Assembly (NCBI GenBank): GCA_029339505.1
Contig: JAQISU010000003.1
Coordinates: 21,663,001-21,727,000, forward strand
DNA length: 64,000 nucleotides
Direction: 5' to 3'
Origin: Unio delphinus
Lineage: Eukaryota; Mollusca; Bivalvia; Unionida; Unionidae
A program made the position numbers and the translations under genes. Positions 44,098 to 55,559 of the stretch are shown piece after piece (position 1 is the stretch's first letter; every line of letters begins with the position of its first letter). The notes under the pieces were generated by a model, which worked only from the letters and a program-made list of their open reading frames with translations, did no database searches and was not told the origin of the DNA.

Positions 44098-44200
44098 ATG
44101 GGAAAATTCACAACGTAACGTAACGTAAAATTCACAACGTAACGTAACGTAAAATTCACAACGTAACGTAACGTAACGTAAAATTCACAACGTAACGCCT
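44098..44200. repeat. Short tandem repeat
   Basis: Four units of AAAATTCACAACGTAACGTAACGT-like sequence with variable numbers of ACGTA. Confidence 0.8.
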
Positions 44201-44257
44201 GTGTGGATTCTTAGGATTCAACAAACCTGGTGATGACAACTAAAAAGAAGCACCAGA

Positions 44258-44485
44258 ACCGCTCCGGTGGCCTAGTGGTTAGAGCGTCCGCCGCGGAAGC
44301 GGGAAGTCGTGGGTTCGATCCCCGACCGAGTCATACCAAAGACTTACAAAAATGGTACTAACAGGTGCTTCGCTTGGCGCTCAGCATTAAGAGGTTAGTG
44401 TTAGGATTGGTCGGCCTGGTGTCAGGATAATATGACTGGGTGGGACATCATGTTACATGTATGCGGCATGTTGGTGATTTATCAT
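44258..44485 (+). mobile_element. tRNA-derived SINE, family B
   Basis: Plus orientation: GGTGGCCTAGTGGTTAGAGC (A box), GTGGGTTCGATCCCCG (intact B box), AAGACTTACAAAAATGGTAC, TGACTGGGTGGGACATCATG. The head resembles a tRNA but the acceptor stem does not close, so it is not a tRNA gene. Confidence 0.8.
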
Positions 44486-44810
44486 CTATTATTTAAGAGG
44501 ATCACATAATTTGCCCTAATAATTAATTTATTGTGCTATGTTTTAGGTAAATATGTCATAAATCGGTTCGTGTCTTTAAATGGCGAACCTAAAGGCGACA
44601 CCCATTACCCATACCTAACTCTGCTAGACCTCCTGGGTGCTGGGGAGGTGGAGACTTGATAATGTTCGAAAATATGTCACCCAACCAATGGTCGATACAC
44701 TCGAAACTCTCTGCTGGTGTATTTACCAAAGACAATTTATTTTATGCAGGGGTGATCAAAATAGTCTCTTTTGGGTAGATTACAACATCCTGCTGAAACA
44801 GACGTGCCGG

Positions 44811-46890
44811 TCAAGGGTTTAATTGGTTTTCTATAACAAGGGGACCAACTGTCTCAGTGGGAATTTTTCCTTTGCCATCTTCTTGCTGTACCCTGAAGAC
44901 TGGACTGTCAGGGTTGGGAATCTCCTTGATTATATAATGGTGGTGGTCCCAGCGGTCGGTCAGTTTATGCTTTCCCTGGACTGTAACGTTTCCGATGAGT
45001 ATGTAGCATGTAGGCTCGAACCTTTCTGTCTTAAACATCCTTGTTACGTGCAACCTGATCCCGGCCTCTTCAGCAGGACGTCTGTAAGTATACTTCAGGC
45101 GTTATTAACGTTTTAGCACGTAACTGGCCAGATCTTTGGCACCATCATTTCCAAGGATGGGTACCTAAATAGGTGTCGACAGATAGCCTGGTATGCCAAC
45201 CAAACATTAACAAATGAGGGGGATGCCTAGTGGCAATCCTTTATGTTCATTGTAAGCCTGGACGATTAGTCTGATGTACAATTTCCAGTCCAATTTCTGG
45301 TAGGATTTCAGTATACCAAGTATTTTTAAAAGGGTTTGGTTGAAATACTCAGCTGAACGTTTCCCCACGGGGTGATATAGAGAAGTACGAGACTTAAGTA
45401 CTCTTACTAACTTCCCTTTTCTTTCCACAGAATGGTCTAAGTTCCAGCCTTGGATGCTGTGTAGCCTTTCAAGAAATGAATAAAACTTAATGACGTTCTC
45501 ATAAAAGGAGTTTGTGGTTGTCTGGTCCGTCTGTCTCTGGCATGAACAGCTTGAGCATACATTGTGAAATGTTCTTTGATCACCAGAATATGCTCGAAGC
45601 CACCATTATACCTTCTAGGTTTTAGGAATATTATGCAAACCAGATCCATTAGGTTTGTTGTCTGTATTGGGCAATCTTGACAGGTCCCTTTCTCAAGATA
45701 CAGCGAGCACAGTGTGCAATGGCGGATTCAATATTCTTACCTCACCTTGGCCAGTAAATGTGATATCTTGCAGGACAAAAGCACTTGTACTTGCCTTGAT
45801 GACATGCATCGCCATTGATGTCTTTCAGTGTCTGCTGTCTGTGACTCGGGACCAGTTTCTTAATTTGTTGACCGTTAAGCGAAGCGGTTCGATACAGAAT
45901 ATCATCTTCGTCGAGGAACAGGTGATTCCGCTCTAACGAGTAATTCTGCATTGCCAAGGTCTCTTGACAAAGTACGTCCTCCCTCGGACGGAAACCACTT
46001 CGCAGGTCAACAACTCTGGTTGACGCTACGTTACTTCCTTGAGTATACTTCCAACAGTCTAGCGTTGGACTAGTGTGCGGTCTGACCTATTCGGTCGAAA
46101 GAAAATAAATCCCAGCAACGACACTTGCTGAAATGGCCACTGATTCATCAGCTGCCATGTTATGGCCTTATCCTATCAACAAATACATGTGATATTCTAC
46201 TGAGGCTATCAGCGTCAGTACGGTGTTTGTCTGGTTTATACAAGATTAAAATTCCGAATTAGCTAGGAGGGATAGCCAATGATGCCCTACTGCATCCAAA
46301 ATGGCTTTGGCGGTGAGGTAGGTCAGGGGGTTAAAGTCTGCGACAACTTCGATCGAATTCGAGGCTAAATAGTCGTGGAATATGCAAACTGTACATTGCT
46401 AAAATGAATGTGTCCACTTCAATGCAGGAACTTCAGTTTATGAACTGGGTTCCGCTTGTCTGAGACCCATGATTGGATAGGCAGTAACCGTATCCTATCC
46501 ACTTTGCTTCTGATACAGAACGGCAATAAAACAGTTTATAGAAACATCAGTATGTAACATGAAGGGAAGGCTGAAGTCTGCATGGCAAGAACAGGTGGGG
46601 ATGTTAGCCTAGCCTTAATGGTCCTCTCCATTTTGCGTCTGATACAGAATGGCACCAAAGCAGTTAATAGAAACATCAGTATGTAACATGAAGGGAAGGC
46701 TGAAGTCTGCATGGCAAGAACAAGTGGGGATGTTAGCCTAGCCTTAATGGTTCTCTCCATTTTGCGTCTGATACAGAATGGCACCAAAGCAGTTAATAGA
46801 AACATCAGTATGTAACATGAAGAGAAGGCTGAAGTCTGCATGGCAAGAACAGGTGGGGATGTAAGCCTCACCTAAATGGTATTCAAGTCC
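44811..46890 (-). pseudogene. Ty3/gypsy pol remnant, normal RT-RH-IN order
   Basis: From high to low coordinates on the minus strand: RNase H start (LHTDVSINCFGAILYQ), tandemly repeated three times between 46870 and 46530; RNase H end with YKPDKHRTDADSLSR near 46230; integrase zinc finger region DEDDILYRTASLNGQQ and HQGKYKCF (45957-45742); integrase core MDLVCIIFLKP, ILVIKEHFTMYAQAV (45649-45437) and SLYHPVGKRSAEYFNQ (45428-45207); C-terminal region KHKLTDRWDHHHYIIKEI (45053-44811). Every domain is in a different frame or has stops. A different family from the PR-IN-RT element at 31376. Confidence 0.8.
46530..46880 (-). repeat. Tandem triplication of about 123 bp
   Basis: Unit with GTCTGATACAGAATGGCACC and TAGAAACATCAGTATGTAAC occurs three times. 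The unit length is divisible by three and covers the start of the gypsy RNase H domain. Confidence 0.85.
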
Positions 46891-46899
46891 TGCTTTTCA

Positions 46900-47110
46900 G
46901 ATTCACTCCAGGTCTACAATGTTTATTGAATATGATTACATCTGGTCTAGATAATTGTGATGCTACAATCGATGATATTATCTACAATTACTCCTTGAAA
47001 GAACATTTAGCTACAGACTCACTGATGAAAATTTGACAATTAATTTAGCCAAAAGTGAGTTTTGCTCCTCTTGTGTAACATTTCTAGGACATATCTAATG
47101 ATGGACTAAT
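46900..47110 (+). pseudogene. Gypsy reverse transcriptase fragment
   Basis: Plus strand pieces: IDDIIYNYS-like text, then LTDENLTINLAKSEFCSS and VTFLGHI. Similar to the end of the 33343-33970 remnant (same LTVNLFKSEFCFA position), so the same PR-IN-RT family. Confidence 0.7.
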
Positions 47111-47680
47111 GGAATACAATAAATTTAATGATACAAACAGTTTTATTTGTGTCCAATGGAAAACAATAGAATTATTGATACAATCAGTTGTATTGGATAC
47201 TAATGGAATACAATAGAATTAATGATAAAATCACTTGTATTTGAGTCCTTTTGAAAACAATAGGATTATTGATACAATCAGTTGTATTGGATACTAATGG
47301 AATACAATAGGATTAATGCTAAAATCACTTGTATTTGAGTCCTTTGGAAAACAATAGGATTATTGATACAATCAGTTGTATTGGATACTAATGGAATACA
47401 ATAGAATTAATGATAAAATCACTTGTATTTGAGTCCTTTGGAAAACAATAGGATTATTGATACAATCAGTTGTATTGGATACTAATGGAATACAATAGAA
47501 TTAATGATAAAATCACTTGTATTTGAGTCGTTTGGAAAACAATAGGATTATTGATATAATCAGTTGTATTGGATACTAATGGAATACAATAGGGTTAATG
47601 TTAAAATCACTTGTATTTGAGTCAAATGGAAAACAATAGGGATGTTGATACAATCAGTTGTATTTGATTCCAGTGGTTTC
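47111..47680. repeat. Tandem repeat, unit about 94 bp
   Basis: About 5-6 units containing ACAATCAGTTGTATTGGATA and AAATCACTTGTATTTGAGTC; each unit is itself two related halves of about 47 bases. Confidence 0.9.
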
Positions 47681-48114
47681 CAAATCAACATGTGAACCTT
47701 ATATTGACAGAATTGATTGGATTCACAATACAGACTGGATTCACGTACTATTTAATGACAAGAATCTGAATTTGTTTACAAAATATCATAATAATCTTCA
47801 TTCTAACAAACAATACGTTTATGTACTACACTATGTGTAATGTAAAAATGGACTTTTTGGACATGTGTAAAAGATGACTAATGTTCTATATATAGAACCC
47901 AACAAAGGATTAGAATGACATAATATGAAGTTAAGTGCAAGATTCTAACATTGGTAGATTAACAATTAGCAATTAAATTAGAAAACTTATGTATTAAATT
48001 GGTAAAGAGACTTAGCACCAGATTTTTACATAATTTGAGCATGAAATTCTGAACAGGACACTTTGAGTAAATCTATATGCAAAGAAAATGATTACTAGGA
48101 GATGATGCAATATA

Positions 48115-48440
48115 CTCTTAAAATGTGTACTGTGTGTGGCAGAATATTATGTAGCCTAAGGACCTCTTAAAATGTGTACTGTGAGTGGCAAAATTTAATG
48201 CAGCCTAGGGACATGGCACAATGTAATGTAGCCTAGGGACCTCTTAAAATGTATACTGTGTGTGGCAGAATATTATGTAGCCTAAGGACCTCTTAAAATG
48301 TGTACTGTGTGTGGCAAAATTTAATGCAGCCTAGGGACATGGCACAATGTAATGTAGCCTAGGGACCTCTTAAAATGTGTAGTGTGTGTGGCAAAATGTA
48401 ATGTAGCCTAGGGACCTCTTAAAATGTGTACTGACTTTTG
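48115..48440. repeat. Tandem repeat with nested units
   Basis: Repeated blocks CCTCTTAAAATGTGTACTGT, GGCAAAATTTAATGCAGCC and ATGTAGCCTAGGGACCTC in variable combinations, about four higher-order copies. Confidence 0.85.
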
Positions 48441-48925
48441 TGTACATATTTTGCAGCCATTCATTAAATATATCTTATTTTATCTTAACTATGCAAGTTA
48501 GTGATTAAATGAAAATGAACTTAATAATTTGCAAACATTTACGTGGGTTGTTTCCTTCTGATGGGACTACATGTACTGATTTTCCGCACTGGAGCTAGCT
48601 TAGAATTGTGGGTTCAAGTACAAAATGGTTTCAAGGTGAAACATTGAGAAACAGTTGAAATCTGGCACAAATACAGCTATGTATTTTAAGCATATAAAAA
48701 AATTCATTATTCTTTTTTAGCCAGCCTACATGCTCAAACAATCTCCATTACGGGACAAAAATTTTGTATTCTGTAATTTGTCTCAAGTTTTGAGCAAGAT
48801 ACAGCTTAACAATGAATTTAATTCTAACAAGATTAAATTGGCATAATCCCAAATAGGTACAATTTCCAAACAAAATCATAAATAAATCACTGGGTGATAT
48901 GACATGAATAGCTCAAATGTATGTC
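48441..48925. other. Downstream flank of the paraoxonase gene
   Basis: AT-rich, no gene seen. Confidence 0.4.
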
Positions 48926-48931
48926 TTTATT
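48926..48931 (-). promoter_or_regulatory. Polyadenylation signal AATAAA
   Basis: Minus-strand AATAAA 17 bases after the paraoxonase stop codon (TAG at 48949-48951). A short 3' UTR would result. Confidence 0.5.
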
Positions 48932-48948
48932 TGTAAAAACAAAAAATT

Positions 48949-49119
48949 CTACAAAGTCCTAACTTCACAGTACATTAATTTGTGTAAAATAGTTCCAATC
49001 AGCATCTTTTTCTGGTACATGGAGGCAACTGTTGAAGCATACAGAGTGTGACCTGCATCTGAAAACAGCTCAGTCACAAATGTCACATGGTTAGTACTGT
49101 TAGTGTGGAGATACAACAC
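48949..49119 (-). CDS. Paraoxonase/arylesterase, last exon
   Basis: 57 codons including TAG, phase 0, preceded by acceptor ATACTTGCAG at 49120. Contains FVTELFSDAGHTLYASTVAS and KMLIGTILHKLMYCEV, matching the C-terminus of serum paraoxonases (TVASVY...LLIGTVFHKALYCEL type). Six-bladed beta-propeller lactonase/arylesterase family, calcium-dependent. The intron in front contains a 1.2-kb minisatellite. Confidence 0.85.
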   Translation of the reverse strand: MLYLHTNSTNHVTFVTELFSDAGHTLYASTVASMYQKKMLIGTILHKLMYCEVRTL

Positions 49120-50400
49120 CTGCAAGTATACAATAAAATGAACAGTAATGAACAATAAAATGAATAGTAATGAACAATAAAATGAACAGTAATGAACAAT
49201 AAAATGAACAGTAATGATATAACACCTGCAAGCATACAATAAAATGAATAGTAATGAACAATAAAATGAACAGTAATGAACAATAAAATGAATAGTAATG
49301 AACAATAAAATGAACAGTAATGAACAATAAAATGAACAGTAATGAACAATAAAATGAACAGTAATGAACAACAAAATGAATAGTAATGAACAATAAAATG
49401 AATAGTAATGAACAATAAAATGAACAGTAATGAACAATAAAATGAATAGTAATGAACAATAAAATGAATAGTAATGAACAATAAAATGAACAGTAATGAA
49501 CAATAAAATGGATAGTAATGAACAATAAAATGAACAGTAATGAACAATAAAATGAACAGTAATGAACAATAAAATGAATAGTAATGAACAATAAAATGAA
49601 CAGTAATGAACAATAAAATGAATAGTAATGAACAATAAAATGAATAGTAATGAACAATAAAATGAATAGTAATGAACAATAAAATGAACAGTAATGAACA
49701 ATAAAATGAATAGTAATGAACAATAAAATGAATAGTAATGAACAATAAAATGAATAGTAATGAACAATAAAATGAACAGTAATGAACAATAAAATGAATA
49801 GTAATGAACAATAAAATTAATAGTAATGAACAATAAAATTAATAGTAATGATATAACACCTGCAAGCATACAATAAAAGGAATAATAATGATATAACACC
49901 TGCAAGTATACAATAAAAGGAATAATAATGATATAACACCTGCAAGTATACAATAAAAGGAATAGTAATGATATAACACCTGCAAGCATACAATAAAAGG
50001 AATAATAATGATATAACACCTGCAAGTATACAATAAAATGAATAGTATTGATATAACACCTGAAAGCATACAATAAAATGAATCGTAATGATATAACACA
50101 TGCAAGCATACAATAAAATGAATAGCAATTATATAACACCTGCAAGCATACAATAAAATGAATAGTAATGATATAACACCTGCAAGCATACAATAAAATG
50201 AATAGTAATGAACAATAAAATGAATAGTAATGATATAACACCTGCAAGTAAACAATAAAATGAATAGTAATGAACAATAAAATGAATAGTAATGATATAA
50301 CACCTGCAAGTAAACAATAAAATGAATAGTAATGATATAACACCTGCAAGCATACGATAAAATGAATAGTAATGATACAACACCTGCAAGTATACAAAAA
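49120..50400 (-). repeat. Minisatellite in paraoxonase intron, units of 22 and about 40 bp
   Basis: Plus-strand 22-bp unit AATGAACAATAAAATGAATA+GT repeated dozens of times (49130-49850), mixed with and followed by a longer unit containing GATATAACACCTGCAAGTAT. On the minus strand the longer unit contains ATACTTGCAGGTGTTATATC, nearly the same as the real acceptor and first exon bases (ATACTTGCAGGTGTTGTATC). No stop codons in any of the three minus-strand frames across hundreds of bases. Confidence 0.95.
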
Positions 50401-51120
50401 ACTTGAACGATTAATGAATATTTATTTATAAATACATTCATGAAAGTATTAATGTGTGTTAAGTTTGACAATACACATCTATATTAATTTTCAGGAAAAT
50501 ATGTCTCCAAAGAACCATTGGAATGTTAGAATCCTGGTATCTTCATGTCTACATGGTACTAAATGAAATTGGAATTTCATGTCATTTTAAGTAGGCTTAT
50601 ACGAGTAAATAATTTATTTTCAGTTGTACAATATTGTTTTGTTTGGGTCATATGCATCATGCCCCCTCCCCCTTTGGTTTACAAAAGGTTAACATGTTTT
50701 AGATACATATTTTCAGTATACTGTTGACTGAGTTTTTGATTAAATCCCAGAGCCACAGTGCTGAATGAGCAAGACATTTAATAGTAGAAATAAATGCATA
50801 GTACAGGTATAATCCTGGTACATCACATCATTGTTTGTTTGATAACTAGTCCTGAAACTGTCAAATCAAAAATGTCCGGCATTCTCAATGCTACAGATCA
50901 TTATGTCAAATTTTTCACTCATTTTCATGTGAGCTGCGATAATTCATTTAGTATGAATTGACTTGATTGATGAAGTTTTAAGTAAAGTCTAGTGGTTGAA
51001 GTTCATTCATTCATGAGACAGACTTCAACAAGAAGTGATTCCATTGCTTTAATTTAGTTAGCATCTTAACACTCTCATGGCCTCTGAACATATCAAATGT
51101 TGACAACAGACAGCTGGTCA
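50401..51120. other. Intron sequence, nothing recognised
   Basis: Paraoxonase intron on the minus strand; AT-rich without features. Confidence 0.5.
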
Positions 51121-51122
51121 CG

Positions 51123-51123
<1 letters not shown>

Positions 51124-51176
<53 letters not shown>

Positions 51177-51868
51177 GACTTTGTATAATGCTTAGTCTTT
51201 AGAATCTCTGGGCACTTTACAACATGTATGTTGTTGCTGTTGTTGTTGTTGATGGGTTTAACGCCACTTTTTAGCACACGATAGGCTATACATGGCGGCC
51301 AGTAATATTGCTGAAGGAAAACCCCAGAAAAAACCCCAAAAGAACTACCGACCCAATAGAAGCTACTGGCAAGCTTTCTCACATAACCACATTGGCCGAA
51401 TCTGAGACTTGAGCCCACACAGACTGAGGTGATATGGCAGTGATCCTTAATGTAGAGTGCTTTATACCACTCAGCCAATCAGGGCCCCTACAACATGTAT
51501 AATGATATGACAAAAAAAAACAACAAAAAAAATGAAATTAGAAAACAAAAACATGCTGAAAATATTTAAGGTAGGAAACATTATTAGGTCTTTAAGTTTG
51601 TTCTTGCAGACAAAATAGGTGAGTTTTAAGGTCACTCTTGAAACGGATCACTGTGACTTTGTGTATAAGTTCAATGGGCAATTCATTCCACATTGCTGGG
51701 CCCTGGTATGCAAAAGAACATTGTCCATGTGACTTTGTTGTCATAGTGGGCATAGTGAGTATATGATTGTCAGAACGGAATTGTATCTTGCTGGTGTTTA
51801 CAGATGGGTGAGGTCAGACAGGTATGTTGGACTGGAGTCCATCAGTGAAATGTAGCACAGAGAAAAAA
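51124..51868 (-). mobile_element. LINE 3' fragment, same family, interrupted by a SINE
   Basis: Minus-strand match to the 3' end of 23077-26469: (ATT)n tail at 51125-51172, GCACTTTACAACATGTAT region, then ATTCATTCCACATTGCTGGG and GGACTGGAGTCCATCAGTG. A family A SINE splits it at 51230-51488. Confidence 0.85.
51230..51488 (-). mobile_element. tRNA-derived SINE, family A, nested in LINE fragment
   Basis: Minus orientation with GTTGTTGTTGTTGTTG tail on the plus strand, TACATGGCGGCCAGTA body and GGCCCTGATTGGCTGAGTGG head. Perfect 12-bp duplication TACAACATGTAT at 51218-51229 and 51489-51500. Confidence 0.9.
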
Positions 51869-51892
51869 ATAACAACACAAGGACATTCACAA

Positions 51893-52690
51893 TGTTGACA
51901 GATGGACAGAAGCATGGACAGACAGGTGGATCGAAGCCTGGTCAGATCAATGGATGGAAACATAGGCAGATGGATGGTAGCATCGACAGGTGGATAGTAG
52001 CATAGATAGACATGGATACAAGCATGGAAAGATGGATGAAAGCATGTACAGATATATGGATGGAAGCATGGACAGACAGATGGATGCATGCATGGTCAGA
52101 CAGATAGATGGAAGAATGGACAGACAGATGGATGCATGCATTAACAGACATGGATGGAAGCATGGACAGACATATGGATGGATGAATGGATGGCAGCATG
52201 TACAGACAGATGGATGGCAGCATGTACAGATAGATGGATGGCAGCATGTATAGATAGATGGATGGCACCATGTACAGACAGATGGAATGCAGCATGAACA
52301 GACAGATGGGCTGAAGCATAGACAGACAGATGCATGCATGGACAGATAGAAGGATGGCAGCATATACAGACAGAAGGATGGCAGCATACAGGCAGAGAGA
52401 TGGCAGTATGTACAGATAAAAGGATGGCAGCATATACAGACAGACAGATGGCAGTATGTACAGACAGAAGGATGACAGCATATAAAGGCAGACAGATGGC
52501 ACCATGTACAGATAGATGGACTGAAGTATGGACAGACAGATGGATGCATGGACAGACAGAAGGATGTATGCTTGTACAGACATATGGTTACAAGCATGAA
52601 CAGACACAGCGATACAAGCATGGACAAACAGATGGAATCATGGACAGACAGATGGATGCATACATGGACAGGCAGACTGATGCATACACA
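51893..52690. repeat. GATG/ACAG-rich minisatellite in paraoxonase intron
   Basis: Degenerate tandem array of AGCATGTACAGACAGATGGA-like units, mostly 24 bp, ending about 40 bases before the donor side of the exon at 52730. Because 24 is divisible by three, long repetitive ORFs occur on both strands; these are not genes. Confidence 0.92.
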
Positions 52691-52729
52691 ATCTGTTTTT
52701 CCCTTGCATTTGTAGTTTAGGATAATTAC

Positions 52730-52864
52730 CTGTGATGGGGCAGAAACCTCTGGGTGTTTTAGATGCTCAGCCACTTGGTACAAAACTGGGTGTGCACCAA
52801 TCAGGATATTGCCTGTCTCTGGTTCAACTGTTGGATTATCTAAGCCAGAGTACAATGGAACTTG
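52730..52864 (-). CDS. Paraoxonase/arylesterase, penultimate exon
   Basis: 45 codons, phase 0 at both ends, with acceptor (T)nAG at 52865 and donor CAG|GTAATT at 52729. Contains LDNPTVEPETGNILIGAHP, matching the paraoxonase blade with DN.SVDPETGDLW.G.HP, which includes calcium-site residues (Asp-Asn) in the family. Confidence 0.85.
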
Positions 52865-55555
52865 CTAAAAAAAAAAAGGAAAAAAGAAACAGAAATAATA
52901 ACCAGTTTCAAATAATAACTAATGAAAAATTCAACTGAAAGTGTTAAGCCAGTGGCAAGTAATGACAACTATTTTGGTGAATTTTTGCCAAACACCTGTG
53001 ATGTTGTCAAAAGTGTATAATAATGAAATCTGGACCACTATGACTGGGCTGTACAGTCGAAGGAGACACATGGAAAAAAATAAGTTTGTATAACAATATC
53101 TGATGAGGATCTAACCAATTAAGTGGTACAGATGGGTGTGAAATTTTAAAACATGACCTTGGCTTGATAAAAACAAACCTTCCAGTAATGATATGCAAGT
53201 ATATACCAAGAGTCATTCCTTTCTTTCAAATAAATGACTCAAAGGTTTAAAGAATAGAAAGTCACAGAAGACTTAAAACAGTGACTTATGACCATAAATT
53301 TTAAGATATACCCATGGATACGATATTCTACACACCTGAAAATGATCTTAAGAATCATCCTTTATCTGAAATGGCTTTAAAAATATAGACAAGGAATGAA
53401 AAAATGAAAGTAGGATATATGTACAGAAAGAAACAGGAATAAAATGTCCCATTTTTGTTGAGTGGGGTGTTGAAATGAAGCAGGGAACCAAATTTTGATT
53501 TAGAATATTTGTAGCCTTCTCATGCATGTGTCTCGTTTACAGATTCCATGCCTTTCTGGGACCTTAAATTTGGTTGCTCAAACGGTGGCCTCATACTACC
53601 CTCCCTTCACACAGGTATATATTTAATGCACTTGTTTACAGTTTCCTTCTTGAAAAAAACAAACAATTGCAAAACTTAATAAATCATATGAAGCAAGTGC
53701 AAAGTTTCTTCAATATTCAAGTTCCCCTTACTAATCATTTGGGTGTCCTCCGCTTTTCACACTTGATAACTAACCTAAGACATCCAATGACTCTGGACTG
53801 ACTTCATAGACATCCAAGGACTCTGGGCTGACTTTGTAGACATCCATGAAGCACAGAAAATTAGGCTTACCCTCATAGCTCAAAGGCCAGCCTAACAAGT
53901 AAGCATGAAATGACCTTAACTTGTGCAACTACATGAAAATCTAATCAGGTCATCTATATATGGAATCATGTAAACCACATTTCATTTGTCTGCCTTAAGT
54001 CTAGAAATCACATCAAGAATACTTTCCTTCAAAGGGACAAACACCCCACCCTTCCCCCTTAGATTTTAGCAATCCAAGATAAGACCTATTCTTCCTTTTA
54101 CCTGCTCAGTATTGAAATCATCACTAAGTGATAATAAGATTTATACATTGGCTTTGGTGACCATACGGAGGTCAAATCTGCATCATGTTCATTTAGGGCC
54201 AACTCAAAATCATTAGAAGTCTTTGGTAAAATATATTGCCATCGATTCAGTAAGATTAAGATATATATCTAATATGGCTGTTAAGATTTAAGATTGACAT
54301 TTATTTAGGATGAAGCAGATATTGTAAGAGTACTTTTGGTTTTAAAAAAACATGGCTATATAGTCATAACTTATGACCAACTGTACATCACAAGAAACCC
54401 ATGCTGATATAGTCATATTGGAGATAAGATTGACACTAGTTAGGATCAATTAGACATCGTAAGAAATTGTATGGTGAATACCCTATCACAATATGACTTC
54501 TCATTTAGAAGTAGCTTCAAATAAGATTTTCAAGATGGATGCCAGGTTAGCTATATTTTGATGCCATATCAGCACCATTTTCTTTCGTGACCAACTAGAT
54601 GTCAGAAAGTCTTTTGGTGAAAACCCATGTCAATTTCACCATTATCTGGTCAAGGTTTCCCTTTCAAATGTATGTGACTTGTTCTATATGAAGGATCCTA
54701 CTATCCAAGAGTGGGTTTATGTATATTTAATTTGCATTTGTTACTTTTTCTCCATAATTATAAGTCATAACTGTGTTTTGTACTTGACCTTATCCAAAAT
54801 CAAGTTCATGTTGTACCTGACCAATAACTTTTATTTTGATAAACAAATAATACATATCTAATATTTTCACTGAATGTGGGTTAAATATTAGTATTATTAT
54901 CAATAGAAGTAAACATTTTTATTTGGATCCTTTTCATGGCTATTGGAATTCCTCTCATAAAAATACTTTTTGCCAAATTTTATATAATAATTTTACTAAC
55001 AGATTGTTCCACAATTGAAAATGTCATTTAGTCTATTTCCAGAAAATGCTAAATTGTGACCCTGAAGCAAAACCATTTTATTGTGTTCACTATTTTGAAC
55101 TGGGTGAAATTATTTCATCAAATTAGCTATTCACTGGAAATACAAAGTACTCATAAATAATAATCTTGGAGAGAGACATTAACTAGGGAGTATAGTGAAT
55201 TCAAACAAGGACATTTTGGATTATATTACTGTGACTGTTGCCACATCATGACAAACAGGACATTACAGGCACATCAACACCCAAAACTTATGGTGTTATT
55301 ATTTTACCTACAACATGTATCCCAGGACATAGGAAATGAAAAAAAAATTAAATTGTTCAATTTGTGCCCCCCTCCCCCAACCAGCCACAACATATGTTAA
55401 CATAAAACAGATAATTAAACTGCTAATTTGAAAGTGATTCCTCACAGCATCACGTACATATCATATATAATGGGGAGGAATATAGATCTCAGATGTTATG
55501 GATCAGTTTGTAGTGTGATACTCAAGTAGTGAAAAGGTCTTGCCTCATATATGGA
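52865..55555. other. Paraoxonase intron, no gene seen
   Basis: Contains diverged repeats around 54170-54640 with recurring GACCAACT...TC...AAGAAA...GGTGAAAACCCATG-like text that also appears at 60420-60540 and 61340-61530. No coding signal. Confidence 0.45.
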
Positions 55556-55559
55556 AAAC

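Noticed and set aside
44261..44335. tRNA gene
   Set aside because: Good A and B boxes but no acceptor-stem complementarity, and the downstream body matches two other SINE copies.
48949..50397. 482-codon ORF on the minus strand
   Set aside because: Only its last 57 codons are the real paraoxonase exon; the rest is minisatellite intron upstream of a good splice acceptor.
51942..52855. ORFs of 221 and 302 codons rich in Cys/Leu/Ser/His
   Set aside because: Repetitive translation of the 24-bp minisatellite; in the longer one only the part at 52730-52864 is a real exon.
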